The translations under genes and the position numbers were made by a program. The notes beneath the pieces are model-generated. The model had not been told where the DNA came from, ran no database searches, and saw only the letters and a program-made list of their open reading frames with translations. A stretch of 46,045 bases of DNA from CAYQQR01 sp964420035 (GTDB taxonomy: Bacteria > Bacteroidota > Bacteroidia > Bacteroidales > SM23-62). The stretch spans positions 1-46,045 of the forward strand of contig CAYQQR010000035.1 of assembly GCA_964420035.1 (NCBI GenBank). The letters run 5' to 3'. The first letter of the stretch is position 1. Each line of letters begins with the position of its first letter. Positions 34,708-42,139 of this stretch are shown here, one piece after another.

Positions 34708-35940
34708 ATGAAAAAACTACTTTCGATATTACTGGTAAGCCTGTTTGTCGCCGGGTCCTGTGAAGATTCAGAACCCCTCGATAAGGAGCCTAACAAGATC
34801 AGCCTGAACAAGAAAGCCGCCGAGATCATCGAGGCCGATAAGGCCTTCGGCTTTGAGCTGTTCCGGGAAGTGTACTCCCTGAGCGACGAGGATAACATCA
34901 TGATCTCTCCCCTGAGCGTTTCCTATGCCCTGGGCATGACCTACAACGGGGCTGCCGGCACCACCCTGGATGCTTTTGAAGAGGTGCTGCATTTCGAGGG
35001 ACTCACCGAACAGGAGGTCAATGAAAGCTATAAGGACCTGATGGACCAACTGGTGACCCTGGACGATCAGGTGGAGTTTTCCATTGCCAACAGTATATGG
35101 TACCGGCAGGGCTTCGAAGTACTGGCTGAGTTCATCGAGACCAACCAGGAGTATTTTGATGCAGAAGTCAGGGAAGCCGATTTCCTGGATCCCGCAACGG
35201 TCGACCTCATCAATCAGTGGATATGGAACAAGACCAACGGGAAGATCAAGGATATGCTCGATTATATTCCCTCGGATGCGGTCATGTACCTGATTAACGC
35301 GATATACTTCAATGCCACCTGGAAATATGAATTCGAGAAGGAAGATACCTACGAAGGGGACTTCACCCTGGCTGACGGGACGAACCACCGCGCGGACTTC
35401 ATGAAGGTGAACGGTGATTTTGTATACACCGGCCATCAGGATTTTACAGCGGTAGAACTGCCCTATGGCGACAGCACCTTCAGCATGGTGGTGATGCTGC
35501 CCCGGCCCGGTAAGGAAGTCGGCGACCTGGTGGACCAGCTTACCGTATCCAACTGGGAAGACTGGTTCGGACAGGCCGTGATGCACAATGTGCAGGTGGA
35601 ATTGCCCAAGTTCAAATATGAATTCAAGAACTCGCTTAATGATCCCCTGAAAAACCTGGGTATGGGTGTGGCATTTTCAGGAGGGGCAGACTTTACCCGG
35701 ATCAATCCCGCGGGCGACCTGTATATTTCCCGGGTGATCCACCAGGCTTTCATCGATGTGCAGGAAGAGGGGACGGAAGCGGCTGCCGCTACCATTGTAG
35801 AGATCTCTTTTACCAGTGTTGGTGGTGGGGGCGGACCCATCATCTTCAAGGTGGACCGGCCATTCCTCTACGTAATAAAAGAGAACTCCACCGGAGCCAT
35901 CGTATTTATGGGGAGTGTCGGAAAACCGGAATACACTTAG
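34708..35940 (+). CDS. Serpin lipoprotein (predicted inhibitory)
   Basis: A 410-aa serine-protease-inhibitor fold protein. The signal MKKLLSILLVSLFVAGSC ends in a lipobox with Cys18, so it should be an envelope lipoprotein. Serpin landmarks include NIMISPLSVSYALGMTYNGA, INAIYFNATWKYEFEKEDTY and the C-terminal RPFLYVIKENSTGAIVFMG. The reactive-centre hinge EEGTEAAAATIVE (353-365) has the small residues needed for insertion into the beta sheet, so it is likely inhibitory. Counting from the hinge gives P1-P1' as Thr369-Ser370, an estimate. A GGGGG run follows at 372-376. Expected role: protection of the cell surface from host, predator or own proteases. It is unrelated to the hyp genes around it and is bounded by repeat copies. 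Confidence 0.93.
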   Translation: MKKLLSILLVSLFVAGSCEDSEPLDKEPNKISLNKKAAEIIEADKAFGFELFREVYSLSDEDNIMISPLSVSYALGMTYNGAAGTTLDAFEEVLHFEGLTEQEVNESYKDLMDQLVTLDDQVEFSIANSIWYRQGFEVLAEFIETNQEYFDAEVREADFLDPATVDLINQWIWNKTNGKIKDMLDYIPSDAVMYLINAIYFNATWKYEFEKEDTYEGDFTLADGTNHRADFMKVNGDFVYTGHQDFTAVELPYGDSTFSMVVMLPRPGKEVGDLVDQLTVSNWEDWFGQAVMHNVQVELPKFKYEFKNSLNDPLKNLGMGVAFSGGADFTRINPAGDLYISRVIHQAFIDVQEEGTEAAAATIVEISFTSVGGGGGPIIFKVDRPFLYVIKENSTGAIVFMGSVGKPEYT

Positions 35941-35981
35941 TTCCTCAGTTCAGTTCGAGTGATCGTTTTCAAGGAACCAAG
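35936..35981 (+). repeat. Serpin-flanking repeat, right copy
   Basis: Cttagttcctcagttc, a 5-bp insertion, gagtgatcgttttcaa and gaaccaag repeat the segment at 34593-34634. The serpin stop codon TAG (35938-35940) lies inside this copy, which ends a few bases before the convergent hypE stop. Confidence 0.75.
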
Positions 35982-35985
35982 AAAC

Positions 35986-37047
35986 TTAACAGATTCTGGG
36001 TAATTGCTCCCCGGCTATGGTATCCACGATCCGTGTACTGCCGATGGAGGTAGTGAGCAGGAGTTTGTTACCGGCTTCTTCAGTGAAATCGCCGATGATG
36101 GAGGCTTCCTCTCCATGGGGAAGTTCGCGGATAGCCCCCAGGGCCTTTTCGGCATCTTTGGGGGGCACCACGGCTACCAATTTACCTTCATTGGCCAGGT
36201 AAAGGGGATCGTAGCCCAGTATCTCGCAGGCTCCCCTGACTGCTTCCTTAACGGGAATTTGCTTTTCATGGATGCGGGCACTGCAGCCGGAAGCTTTGAT
36301 CAGTTCGTTCAATACGGTAGCCAGTCCGCCCCGGGTGGCATCGCGGAATACTTTAACACCGGGTACAGCATTCAGAACGGCTTCGGTGAGTTGGTTCAAA
36401 GGGGCCGTATCGCTTTGAATTCGGGTTTCGAAACCAAGGTTTTCCCTGGATGACATCACCGCCACAGTATGATCGGCAATGCTGCCGCTAAGGATAATCC
36501 GGTCGCCCGGCCTGCAGGATGCCGGATCAATCTTACTTTGAGGATGGATGATACCTACACCGGCCGTGTTGATGAATACCCCGTCCCCTTTTCCTTTTTC
36601 AACCACTTTGGTATCGCCCGTAACGATTTGCACCCCGGCATCATCGGCCGCTTTTTTCATTGATTGAACGATCTTCCAGAGGTCCTGCATGAGAAAGCCT
36701 TCTTCCAGTATAAAGCCCGCGGAAAGGTATACCGGTCTTGCCCCGCAGCACGCCAGGTCGTTCACGGTTCCGTTCACCGCCAGTTCCCCGATATCGCCTC
36801 CCGGGAAAAATAGGGGTTGGATCACAAATGAATCGGTGGTAAAGGCAATGCGGGAAGCGGGAAGGTCCAGCAATGCCCCGTCGTGCAGTTTATCCAGCTT
36901 GGGGTTGTCGAAGGTGGGGCGGAACATCTTTTCGATGAGCATCTGGGAGATCCTTCCTCCTCCGCCATGGGCCATGGTGATCTCGGGATAATCCGAGATG
37001 GGTATGGGACAGGATAGTTCAAAGGAATCTCCGTCAGTTGGGTCCAT
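35986..37047 (-). CDS. hypE: Carbamoyl dehydratase HypE
   Basis: A 353-aa protein from the ATG at 37047; the open frame reaches further upstream but only into hypD. It dehydrates the carbamoyl group on its C-terminal cysteine to a thiocyanate in an ATP-dependent step, giving CN for the Fe centre. The PurM-like N-terminal motif MAHGGGGRISQMLIEKMF, the ATP-site residues around VNGTVNDLACCGARPVYLSAG, and the C-terminal PRIC with the essential last cysteine are all present. It starts 4 bp after the hypD stop and is co-transcribed with hypC and hypD. Confidence 0.95.
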   Translation of the reverse strand: MDPTDGDSFELSCPIPISDYPEITMAHGGGGRISQMLIEKMFRPTFDNPKLDKLHDGALLDLPASRIAFTTDSFVIQPLFFPGGDIGELAVNGTVNDLACCGARPVYLSAGFILEEGFLMQDLWKIVQSMKKAADDAGVQIVTGDTKVVEKGKGDGVFINTAGVGIIHPQSKIDPASCRPGDRIILSGSIADHTVAVMSSRENLGFETRIQSDTAPLNQLTEAVLNAVPGVKVFRDATRGGLATVLNELIKASGCSARIHEKQIPVKEAVRGACEILGYDPLYLANEGKLVAVVPPKDAEKALGAIRELPHGEEASIIGDFTEEAGNKLLLTTSIGSTRIVDTIAGEQLPRIC

Positions 37048-37051
37048 GGAC

Positions 37052-38143
37052 TTAATGCTTAACAGGTTGAAATCGATAATAAGCAGCACAGGCGCCTTCC
37101 GAAGATACCATGGGTGCTCCCAGGGGATGTTCGGGGGTGCATTCTTTGCCGAAGGCCTTGCATTCAAATGGCTTCTTTACACCCTGCAATACCAGACCGG
37201 CTATACACACGTCCGGTTCTTCCCTGGTCATACCGGCCACGTCAAAATAAAGCGCTGCATCAAAACGGGCATATTCATCCCGCGGGGCCAGTCCGCTGCC
37301 GGGAATAAGCCCGATCCCCCGCCAGTTGCGGTCACAAACCCTGAATATTTTGTTCATCAGGTTGCGGGCTGCCGGGTTGCCTTCCTTTCTGACGGCCCGG
37401 GAATAGGCATTACGGACTTCGTGGGATCCCTTTTCCAGCAAGGTGATGGTTTCCAGGATGCCCTGCAGGATATCCACGGGTTCAAAACCGGTGATCACGA
37501 TGGGGGTGCTGAACTCCTCTGCCAGGGGGATGTATTCCCCGTATCCCATGATGGTACAAACATGTCCGGCAGCCAGGAATGCCTGTATCCTGTTATTGGG
37601 AGCGGATAAGATCGCACGGATGGCCGGGGATACCAGGACCTGTGAGCTCAGGACATAGAAATTATCCAGTTTTTTCCTTTCTGCTTCAAATACTCCCATG
37701 GCATTGGCCGGGGCCGTGGTTTCAAATCCTACGGCAAAGAAGACCACTTTTTTGGATGGATTGTCCGCTGCGATCCTGACCGCGTCGCTTGGGGAATAAA
37801 CCATGCGAATATCTGCTCCGCCGGCCTTTACAGCCAGCAGGTCCTGTCTGGATCCGGGCACCCGCATCATATCCCCGAAAGTGGTGAAGATCACCCCGGG
37901 AAGCCGGGCTATATGTATGGCCTGGTCCAGTATCTCAAGGGGGGTTACACAAACCGGACAGCCCGGTCCGTGCACCAGGCTAACCTGCCCGGGCAGATAC
38001 TCCTGCAGGTTATATTTCATGATGGAATGGGTCTGGCCGCCGCAAATCTCCATGATGGTCCATTCCCGCGTGGTTATTTCAGCTATTCTGCCGGCAAGAC
38101 TTTTTACGATTGCAATATCCCGGTATTCATCAACGTATTTCAA
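37052..38143 (-). CDS. hypD: Fe-S scaffold protein HypD
   Basis: A 363-aa protein on which, with HypC, the Fe(CN)2CO group is assembled. Key motifs are MEICGGQTHSIMKYNL (CGGQTH, about C34), HGPGCPVCVTP (about 59-69; C63/C66), GFETTAPANAM (about 144-154), GHVCTIMGYGEYIPL and the C-terminal cysteines that hold the [4Fe-4S] cluster. Size is typical for the family. Gaps are 30 bp after hypC and 4 bp before hypE, consistent with a hypC-hypD-hypE operon. Confidence 0.96.
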   Translation of the reverse strand: MKYVDEYRDIAIVKSLAGRIAEITTREWTIMEICGGQTHSIMKYNLQEYLPGQVSLVHGPGCPVCVTPLEILDQAIHIARLPGVIFTTFGDMMRVPGSRQDLLAVKAGGADIRMVYSPSDAVRIAADNPSKKVVFFAVGFETTAPANAMGVFEAERKKLDNFYVLSSQVLVSPAIRAILSAPNNRIQAFLAAGHVCTIMGYGEYIPLAEEFSTPIVITGFEPVDILQGILETITLLEKGSHEVRNAYSRAVRKEGNPAARNLMNKIFRVCDRNWRGIGLIPGSGLAPRDEYARFDAALYFDVAGMTREEPDVCIAGLVLQGVKKPFECKAFGKECTPEHPLGAPMVSSEGACAAYYRFQPVKH

Positions 38144-38173
38144 AAGTGCAGGGATTTTTTTGAAACGGACTGG

Positions 38174-38413
38174 CTATTCAAGAGTGATCTCTCCCAGTTC
38201 TTTGAGCAGTTTCAGGGTTTCCAGTGCTTCCTCCTCATCGATCTTGTTCAGGGCCATACCCACGTGGGCCAGGATGTAATCCCCGGGTTGAACTTCGTCG
38301 GATAACCATTGTACGGAAATGTCTTTGACCACGCCGGAAAAGTCGACCCTGGCCATTTTCATCTCTTCATGATCATATATAGAAAGAATCTTTCCCGGTA
38401 CCGCTAAGCACAT
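38174..38413 (-). CDS. hypC: Hydrogenase maturation chaperone HypC
   Basis: A 79-aa chaperone that works with HypD and then delivers the Fe group to the large-subunit precursor. It begins MCLAVPGKI, where Cys2 is the essential ligand, and has the usual small beta-barrel ending EEALETLKLLKELGE. A strong Shine-Dalgarno AGGAGG (38421-38426 on the minus strand) precedes the ATG by 7 bp, which is unusual in Bacteroidota and supports the start. Only one hypC is present for two hydrogenases, so it probably serves both. Confidence 0.95.
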   Translation of the reverse strand: MCLAVPGKILSIYDHEEMKMARVDFSGVVKDISVQWLSDEVQPGDYILAHVGMALNKIDEEEALETLKLLKELGEITLE

Positions 38414-38441
38414 ATCAACGCCTCCTGTTTCGTTTGGAGGA

Positions 38442-38449
38442 CAAAAATA
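38442..38449 (-). promoter_or_regulatory. Possible -7 element of hypCDE
   Basis: The minus strand reads TATTTTTG, matching TAnnTTTG, about 29 bp before the hypC start. No clear TTTG is seen at -33. Confidence 0.4.
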
Positions 38450-38506
38450 GTGATTTAATCTAAATTAATCGAAGAATCCGGGGAATATGGTATGTACTCG
38501 CTGTAA

Positions 38507-38570
38507 CTCGTTCGCTTTGCTCACTGTTTCTCGCTACGCTGCATCTCGTTCGCTTCGCTCACTGTTTCTC
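38507..38570 (+). repeat. Two direct copies of a 26-bp intergenic repeat
   Basis: Copies at 38507-38532 and 38545-38570 begin ctcgttcgctt and end gctcactgtttctc, differing at one base. They belong to the family of ctcg/cgct words also found at 32150-32300 and 41965-42050. The 38414-38703 gap contains no gene. Confidence 0.7.
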
Positions 38571-38703
38571 ACTCGCTGCGCTCGTCGTAGCTACGTTGCT
38601 CTTTGGCTCTTTAGCTATCTGTCTCAACATCCTTTGTTTTGTACTACCTATCACGTACCGTCGTCTGTGGTCCGTGGTCTGTGGTCAATTTTAATTCTGA
38701 ATC

Positions 38704-39153
38704 CTACTGATGTCCGTAGCCCGAACTGGTAATGTACTTCTCCAGGTTCTGTATGGTGAAGTGTTGCTCGCGAATGATTTGGTTTACAACATCTCCAATG
38801 GAGATGATCCCCTCGATCTTATTGTGGTCGAGCACGGGTAAGTGTCTGACATACTTTTCGGTCATCAGGGCCATGGCATCCAGGATGGTTTTATGCGGAC
38901 TGATGAAGGTGATCTCCGTGGTCATGAACTCTTCAACATTCGATTCTTTTGATGACTTGCCCTTGAGTATGACTTTACGTGCATAATCTCTTTCAGAGAA
39001 CATGCCCACCAGTTTACCCTCTTCGTCGATCACCATTAAAGCTCCGATATCTTTTTCTGCAAGCTTTTGCAAAGCTTCGTAAACGGTGGCACCGGGTCTG
39101 ACGCTATAGTACTCGCGGCCTTTTTGGTCTAAAATCATGTTGATCGTGGTCAT
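38704..39153 (-). CDS. CBS-pair domain protein
   Basis: About 149 aa from the ATG at 39153 (MTTINMILDQKG); the open frame extends 13 codons further but those look non-coding. Two CBS motifs fill the protein: VRPGATVYEALQKLAEKDIGALMVIDEEGKLVGMFSERDYARKV is the first unit and ISPHKTILDAMALMTEKYVRHLPVLDHNKIEGIISIGDVVNQII the second. CBS pairs usually bind adenine nucleotides such as AMP, ATP or SAM. No catalytic domain is attached. Its place between hypCDE and hypA may be incidental or may indicate energy sensing; nothing in the sequence decides this. Confidence 0.88.
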   Translation of the reverse strand: MTTINMILDQKGREYYSVRPGATVYEALQKLAEKDIGALMVIDEEGKLVGMFSERDYARKVILKGKSSKESNVEEFMTTEITFISPHKTILDAMALMTEKYVRHLPVLDHNKIEGIISIGDVVNQIIREQHFTIQNLEKYITSSGYGHQ

Positions 39154-39418
39154 AGTGTAAATTTTTGAATGGTTGAAACAGATTGACAACAATTACAGAA
39201 ATGTTGTCCGCGATGTAACAAGCAATATAATAAAAAAGATTATCCCGTGCAATCTTCTGTCTCCCCCATTATGCCTGTTATTTGAAATGTGATATCGGGA
39301 ACGGTTTTGACCTGTTGTGACCCTGTTGTTGTGATGAACGTATCTGGTAAGGAAGGGGCGGGTTCACATTGTCAATTACAGGATTCCTTATGATGTTCCG
39401 GGTATCTTATGGATTTTG

Positions 39419-39426
39419 TACTTTTG
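39419..39426 (+). promoter_or_regulatory. Possible -7 element of hypA
   Basis: TACTTTTG matches TAnnTTTG, 22 bp before the hypA ATG. A GGGAG ribosome-binding-like stretch follows at 39440-39444. No -33 TTTG is evident. Confidence 0.4.
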
Positions 39427-39448
39427 TGCTCTCATCGAAGGGAGACTA

Positions 39449-39790
39449 ATGCACGAGTTCTCGCTGGCTTTAAATATTGTGGACATTGTGTCGGACCACG
39501 TCCAGAAAGAGGACGCAAGCAAGGTCCTTGAAATTGAACTGGAGGTTGGTGCATTATCGGGTGTTGTAATGGATGCTATGAAATTCGCCATGGAATCAGC
39601 CATTAAAGGAACCCTGGCTGAAGGGGCCAGGATCAATTATGAACTGGTAAAAGGGAAGGTTCGGTGTGAAAGCTGTCATCATGTTTTTGAAACCAACAAC
39701 CCCTATCAAACCTGCCCGAAATGCGGGCAGTGTGCACCGGAGGTAATCAAAGGGAGGGAGCTCAGAGTCAAATCAATCGTTGTGGATTAG
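39449..39790 (+). CDS. hypA: Nickel insertion protein HypA
   Basis: A 113-aa protein from the ATG at 39449, chosen because MHEFSLALNIVDIV is the conserved HypA N-terminus with the Ni-binding His2. The zinc-binding loop has CESCHHVFETNN and CPKCGQC in the C-terminal half. It works with the GTPase HypB to place nickel in the large subunit once the Fe(CN)2CO group is present. It is followed after about 255 bp of repeat-rich DNA by hypB on the same strand. Confidence 0.95.
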   Translation: MHEFSLALNIVDIVSDHVQKEDASKVLEIELEVGALSGVVMDAMKFAMESAIKGTLAEGARINYELVKGKVRCESCHHVFETNNPYQTCPKCGQCAPEVIKGRELRVKSIVVD

Positions 39791-39892
39791 GAATGAATTA
39801 CGCGAGCGCATTCGCCGTGGCTCTGCCGCGGGGTAAGCGAGCACCATTAAAATAAACAATGAATCGATGATTGGCTCCGCCGGGCTAAAGGT

Positions 39893-39914
39893 TCCTCGCG
39901 GCAAGCCGCGAGGA
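39893..39914. repeat. Near-perfect palindrome between hypA and hypB
   Basis: TCCTCGCGGC (39893-39902), two bases, then GCCGCGAGGA (39905-39914) form a 10-bp inverted repeat in a gap made of degenerate words (cccgtaacccgtaacccgcaac). It could be a terminator stem for hypA without a U-tract or a REP-like element. The 39791-40045 gap holds no gene. Confidence 0.5.
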
Positions 39915-40013
39915 GAGTCAGTCGCGGATTACGCCTGCAGGCAGGGATTGCGAAGCCCGTAACCCGTAACCCGCAACATTGACAATATCATCGAAATAGT
40001 TAATTATTAATAC

Positions 40014-40021
40014 TAATTTTG
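40014..40021 (+). promoter_or_regulatory. Possible -7 element of hypB
   Basis: TAATTTTG matches TAnnTTTG exactly, 24 bp before the hypB ATG, within an AT-rich stretch. It suggests hypB has its own promoter although hypA is upstream on the same strand. Confidence 0.45.
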
Positions 40022-40045
40022 CAATAACAATAAACGACGAACAAT

Positions 40046-40822
40046 ATGTGTGATACTTGCGGATGCGGTGAAGGAACGGAAGTAACCATCAGGAAACCCG
40101 GGCAGGAAGACGGGCATGCCCATGCTCACGGGCACCATCATCATGAACATGAGCATCATCACGATCACGATCATGGCAGGCGGGTTGCCGTTGAGGAAGA
40201 TGTTCTGGGCAAGAACAACCTGATGGCCGAGAGAAACCGGGGATACCTGGAAGCACTGGGTGTTTTCAGTGTCAATTTGGTGTCTTCCCCGGGATCCGGG
40301 AAAACCACACTTCTTGAACGGACCATTACCGAATTAAAAGACAGGATCAGTTTTTTTATTATAGAAGGGGATCAGCAAACCATGAACGATGCCGAACGGA
40401 TCCATAAGACCGGCGTACCGGTGGTTCAGGTCAACACGGGCTCGGGTTGTCACCTGGATGCGGATATGGTCAGAAGAGGCGTGAAGGAACTTTCACCCGA
40501 AAAGGGTTCCGTCCTGTTCATTGAAAATGTAGGCAACCTTGTTTGCCCTGCCTTGTTTGATCTGGGTGAATCGGAGCGGGTCGTCATCATGAGCACGACG
40601 GAAGGAGAGGATAAACCCGTAAAATATCCTGACATGTTCCGTACATCCGGCCTGTGCATCATCAACAAGACGGATCTGCTGCCCTATGTGGATTTTGACC
40701 TGGAGAAGGCGAGAGCTTATGCTAATCAAGTGAATCCTGATCTTAAGGTCATCGAGTGTTCCGCCAAAACAGGGGAGGGGATGGAGAACTGGCATGCATG
40801 GTTAACCGCGAAGTTAGCATAG
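40046..40822 (+). CDS. hypB: Nickel-binding GTPase HypB
   Basis: A 258-aa SIMIBI GTPase that drives nickel delivery. The N-terminus MCDTCGCGEG is the high-affinity Ni site (CxxCGC). A histidine-rich stretch (about residues 23-44, with runs such as GHHHHEHEHHHDHDHG) can store nickel. G-domain motifs are VNLVSSPGSGKTTLLE (P-loop), FIIEGDQQT, GSGCHLDADM with metal-binding Cys-His, IENVGNLVCP and NKTDLLPY (G4). Length is normal for the His-rich type of HypB. It converges with metX, leaving a 62-bp gap with a small hairpin. Confidence 0.96.
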   Translation: MCDTCGCGEGTEVTIRKPGQEDGHAHAHGHHHHEHEHHHDHDHGRRVAVEEDVLGKNNLMAERNRGYLEALGVFSVNLVSSPGSGKTTLLERTITELKDRISFFIIEGDQQTMNDAERIHKTGVPVVQVNTGSGCHLDADMVRRGVKELSPEKGSVLFIENVGNLVCPALFDLGESERVVIMSTTEGEDKPVKYPDMFRTSGLCIINKTDLLPYVDFDLEKARAYANQVNPDLKVIECSAKTGEGMENWHAWLTAKLA

Positions 40823-40854
40823 CAACAGGATGATCGAAGCCTTCCGGAAAAACC

Positions 40855-40876
40855 CCGCCTGCTTTATCAAGCGGGA
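40855..40876. terminator. Possible bidirectional hairpin between hypB and metX
   Basis: CCCGC (40855-40859) and GCGGG (40872-40876) form a short stem with a 12-nt loop in the gap between two convergent genes. The stem is only 5 bp and U-tracts are weak, so this is tentative. Confidence 0.3.
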
Positions 40877-40884
40877 ACAATAAA

Positions 40885-41943
40885 TCAGTTTACATAGAGA
40901 AAACCGGGTAAAAAGCTACCTGATTTCTTCTGTTTATAAAACCCGTCGATGGCTGCCGCAATTTGTTCCGTTTCCAGTAGGAAACCGTCATGACCGTATA
41001 CCGATCTCAGGATGGTGTGTTTTCCCTTAGACACCTGTTCTGCTATGAATGCCTGTTCCCGGGTCGGAAACAGAATATCGGTATCCAGACTGATGCACAG
41101 AACCGAGGCTTTTATGCTGTTCAGTGCATGGTTCAGCGATTTTCTGTTCCTGCCGATATGATGGGTGTCCATGGTTCTGGAAAGACTGTAATAGGAAAAA
41201 GCATTGAACCTGCGTGCCAGTTTTTGTCCCTGGTAGCGTTGATAGGACCGGGCCCTGTAATGATCCAGAAGTTCCGGATCCTTGTCGGTCTGGGTGATCC
41301 GGTAAGTCTCGTAGTTCCTGTAACTGAGCAGGGCCACGGAACGGGCGGTCCGCATACCCTCCAAACCCGCATCATTCCTTTTTTCCTTCCAGCTGTGATC
41401 CGATTCGATAGCCATGCGCTGGGATTCGTTGAAAGCAATGCCCCAGGCCGAGTGCCTTGCATTGGAAGCCAGGATTATCCCGTGATCGATCAGGGAAGGT
41501 TTTTCCACAAGCCATTCCAGGGCCTGATGACCGCCCAGTGAGCCCCCGATGACGGTATGGATCTTTTCAATGCCCAGGTGTTCCCGCAGCAGTTCATGGG
41601 CCTTTACCAGGTCGCGAACGGTAAGCAGGGGGAAGTCGTGGTAATAGGGTTTACCGGTGCCGGGGTTTTCAGAGAGGGGTCCGGTGGACCCATAGCAGGA
41701 ACCCAGGATGTTGGCACAAACGATATAATAGTCATTGGGATTGTAAAAATCTGCACGACCGAAAAGACCCGGCCACCATTCAAATACATCTGAATTGGCT
41801 GTGAGTGCATGACAAACCCAGACCACATTGTTCTTCGCCGGATCATATTTTCCGTATGTATGGTAGGCAATCTCCGGTTTATTTAATACCTCCCCGGATT
41901 CCAGTTTTAAATCACCCTGGTGTTTATAAACTCTATGGTTCAT
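40885..41943 (-). CDS. metX: Homoserine O-acetyltransferase MetX
   Basis: A 352-aa alpha/beta-hydrolase from the ATG at 41943; the frame extends 10 codons further upstream. It transfers acetyl from acetyl-CoA to homoserine, activating it for sulfhydrylation. The MetX motif GGSLGGHQALEW contains the nucleophilic serine. The conserved front segment NILGSCYGSTGP, the Asp in SLDTDILFP and the His in YGHDGFLLE complete the triad. The length excludes the shorter MetA family; succinyl specificity cannot be ruled out by eye. It lies downstream of metY and probably under the same riboswitch, although a repeat-filled gap separates them. Confidence 0.93.
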   Translation of the reverse strand: MNHRVYKHQGDLKLESGEVLNKPEIAYHTYGKYDPAKNNVVWVCHALTANSDVFEWWPGLFGRADFYNPNDYYIVCANILGSCYGSTGPLSENPGTGKPYYHDFPLLTVRDLVKAHELLREHLGIEKIHTVIGGSLGGHQALEWLVEKPSLIDHGIILASNARHSAWGIAFNESQRMAIESDHSWKEKRNDAGLEGMRTARSVALLSYRNYETYRITQTDKDPELLDHYRARSYQRYQGQKLARRFNAFSYYSLSRTMDTHHIGRNRKSLNHALNSIKASVLCISLDTDILFPTREQAFIAEQVSKGKHTILRSVYGHDGFLLETEQIAAAIDGFYKQKKSGSFLPGFLYVN

Positions 41944-41964
41944 TTTGATAAGGTTATTTTTTAT

Positions 41965-42050
41965 AAATGTCACTCGCCTTCGGCTGTCACTCGCCTTCGG
42001 CTGTCACTCGCTTCGCTGCTGCTCGCTCCCCCGAATACCTGGGGGTCGCT
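41965..42050. repeat. Direct repeats between metX and metY
   Basis: Three successive copies of a 17-bp word tgtcactcgccttcggc (the last degenerate) start at about 41968 and run into further ctcgctcc words. This is intergenic repeat DNA of the same kind as at 38507-38570. Confidence 0.7.
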
Positions 42051-42061
42051 GTAGCTTTGTT

Positions 42062-42139
42062 ACTGCCTACTGCCAACTGCCTACTGCCTACTGCCAACTG
42101 CCAACTGCCAACTGCCTACTGCCAACTGCCTACTGCCTA
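42062..42139. repeat. 7-bp tandem repeat reaching into the metY 3' end
   Basis: Eleven units of ACTGCCT or ACTGCCA follow each other without interruption and end at about 42138. The metY stop codon (TAG, 42130-42132 on the minus strand) and its last codons (Gly-Arg-Gln) lie in or at the edge of the array. Confidence 0.85.

Noticed and set aside
37048..37167. N-terminal extension of hypE
   Set aside because: It lies inside hypD; the ATG at 37047 gives the expected HypE length.
39213..39231. Third Rex operator before the CBS gene
   Set aside because: TGTTGT...GTAACA has one good half site but a 7-bp spacer and a mismatched arm, so it does not match the two perfect sites.
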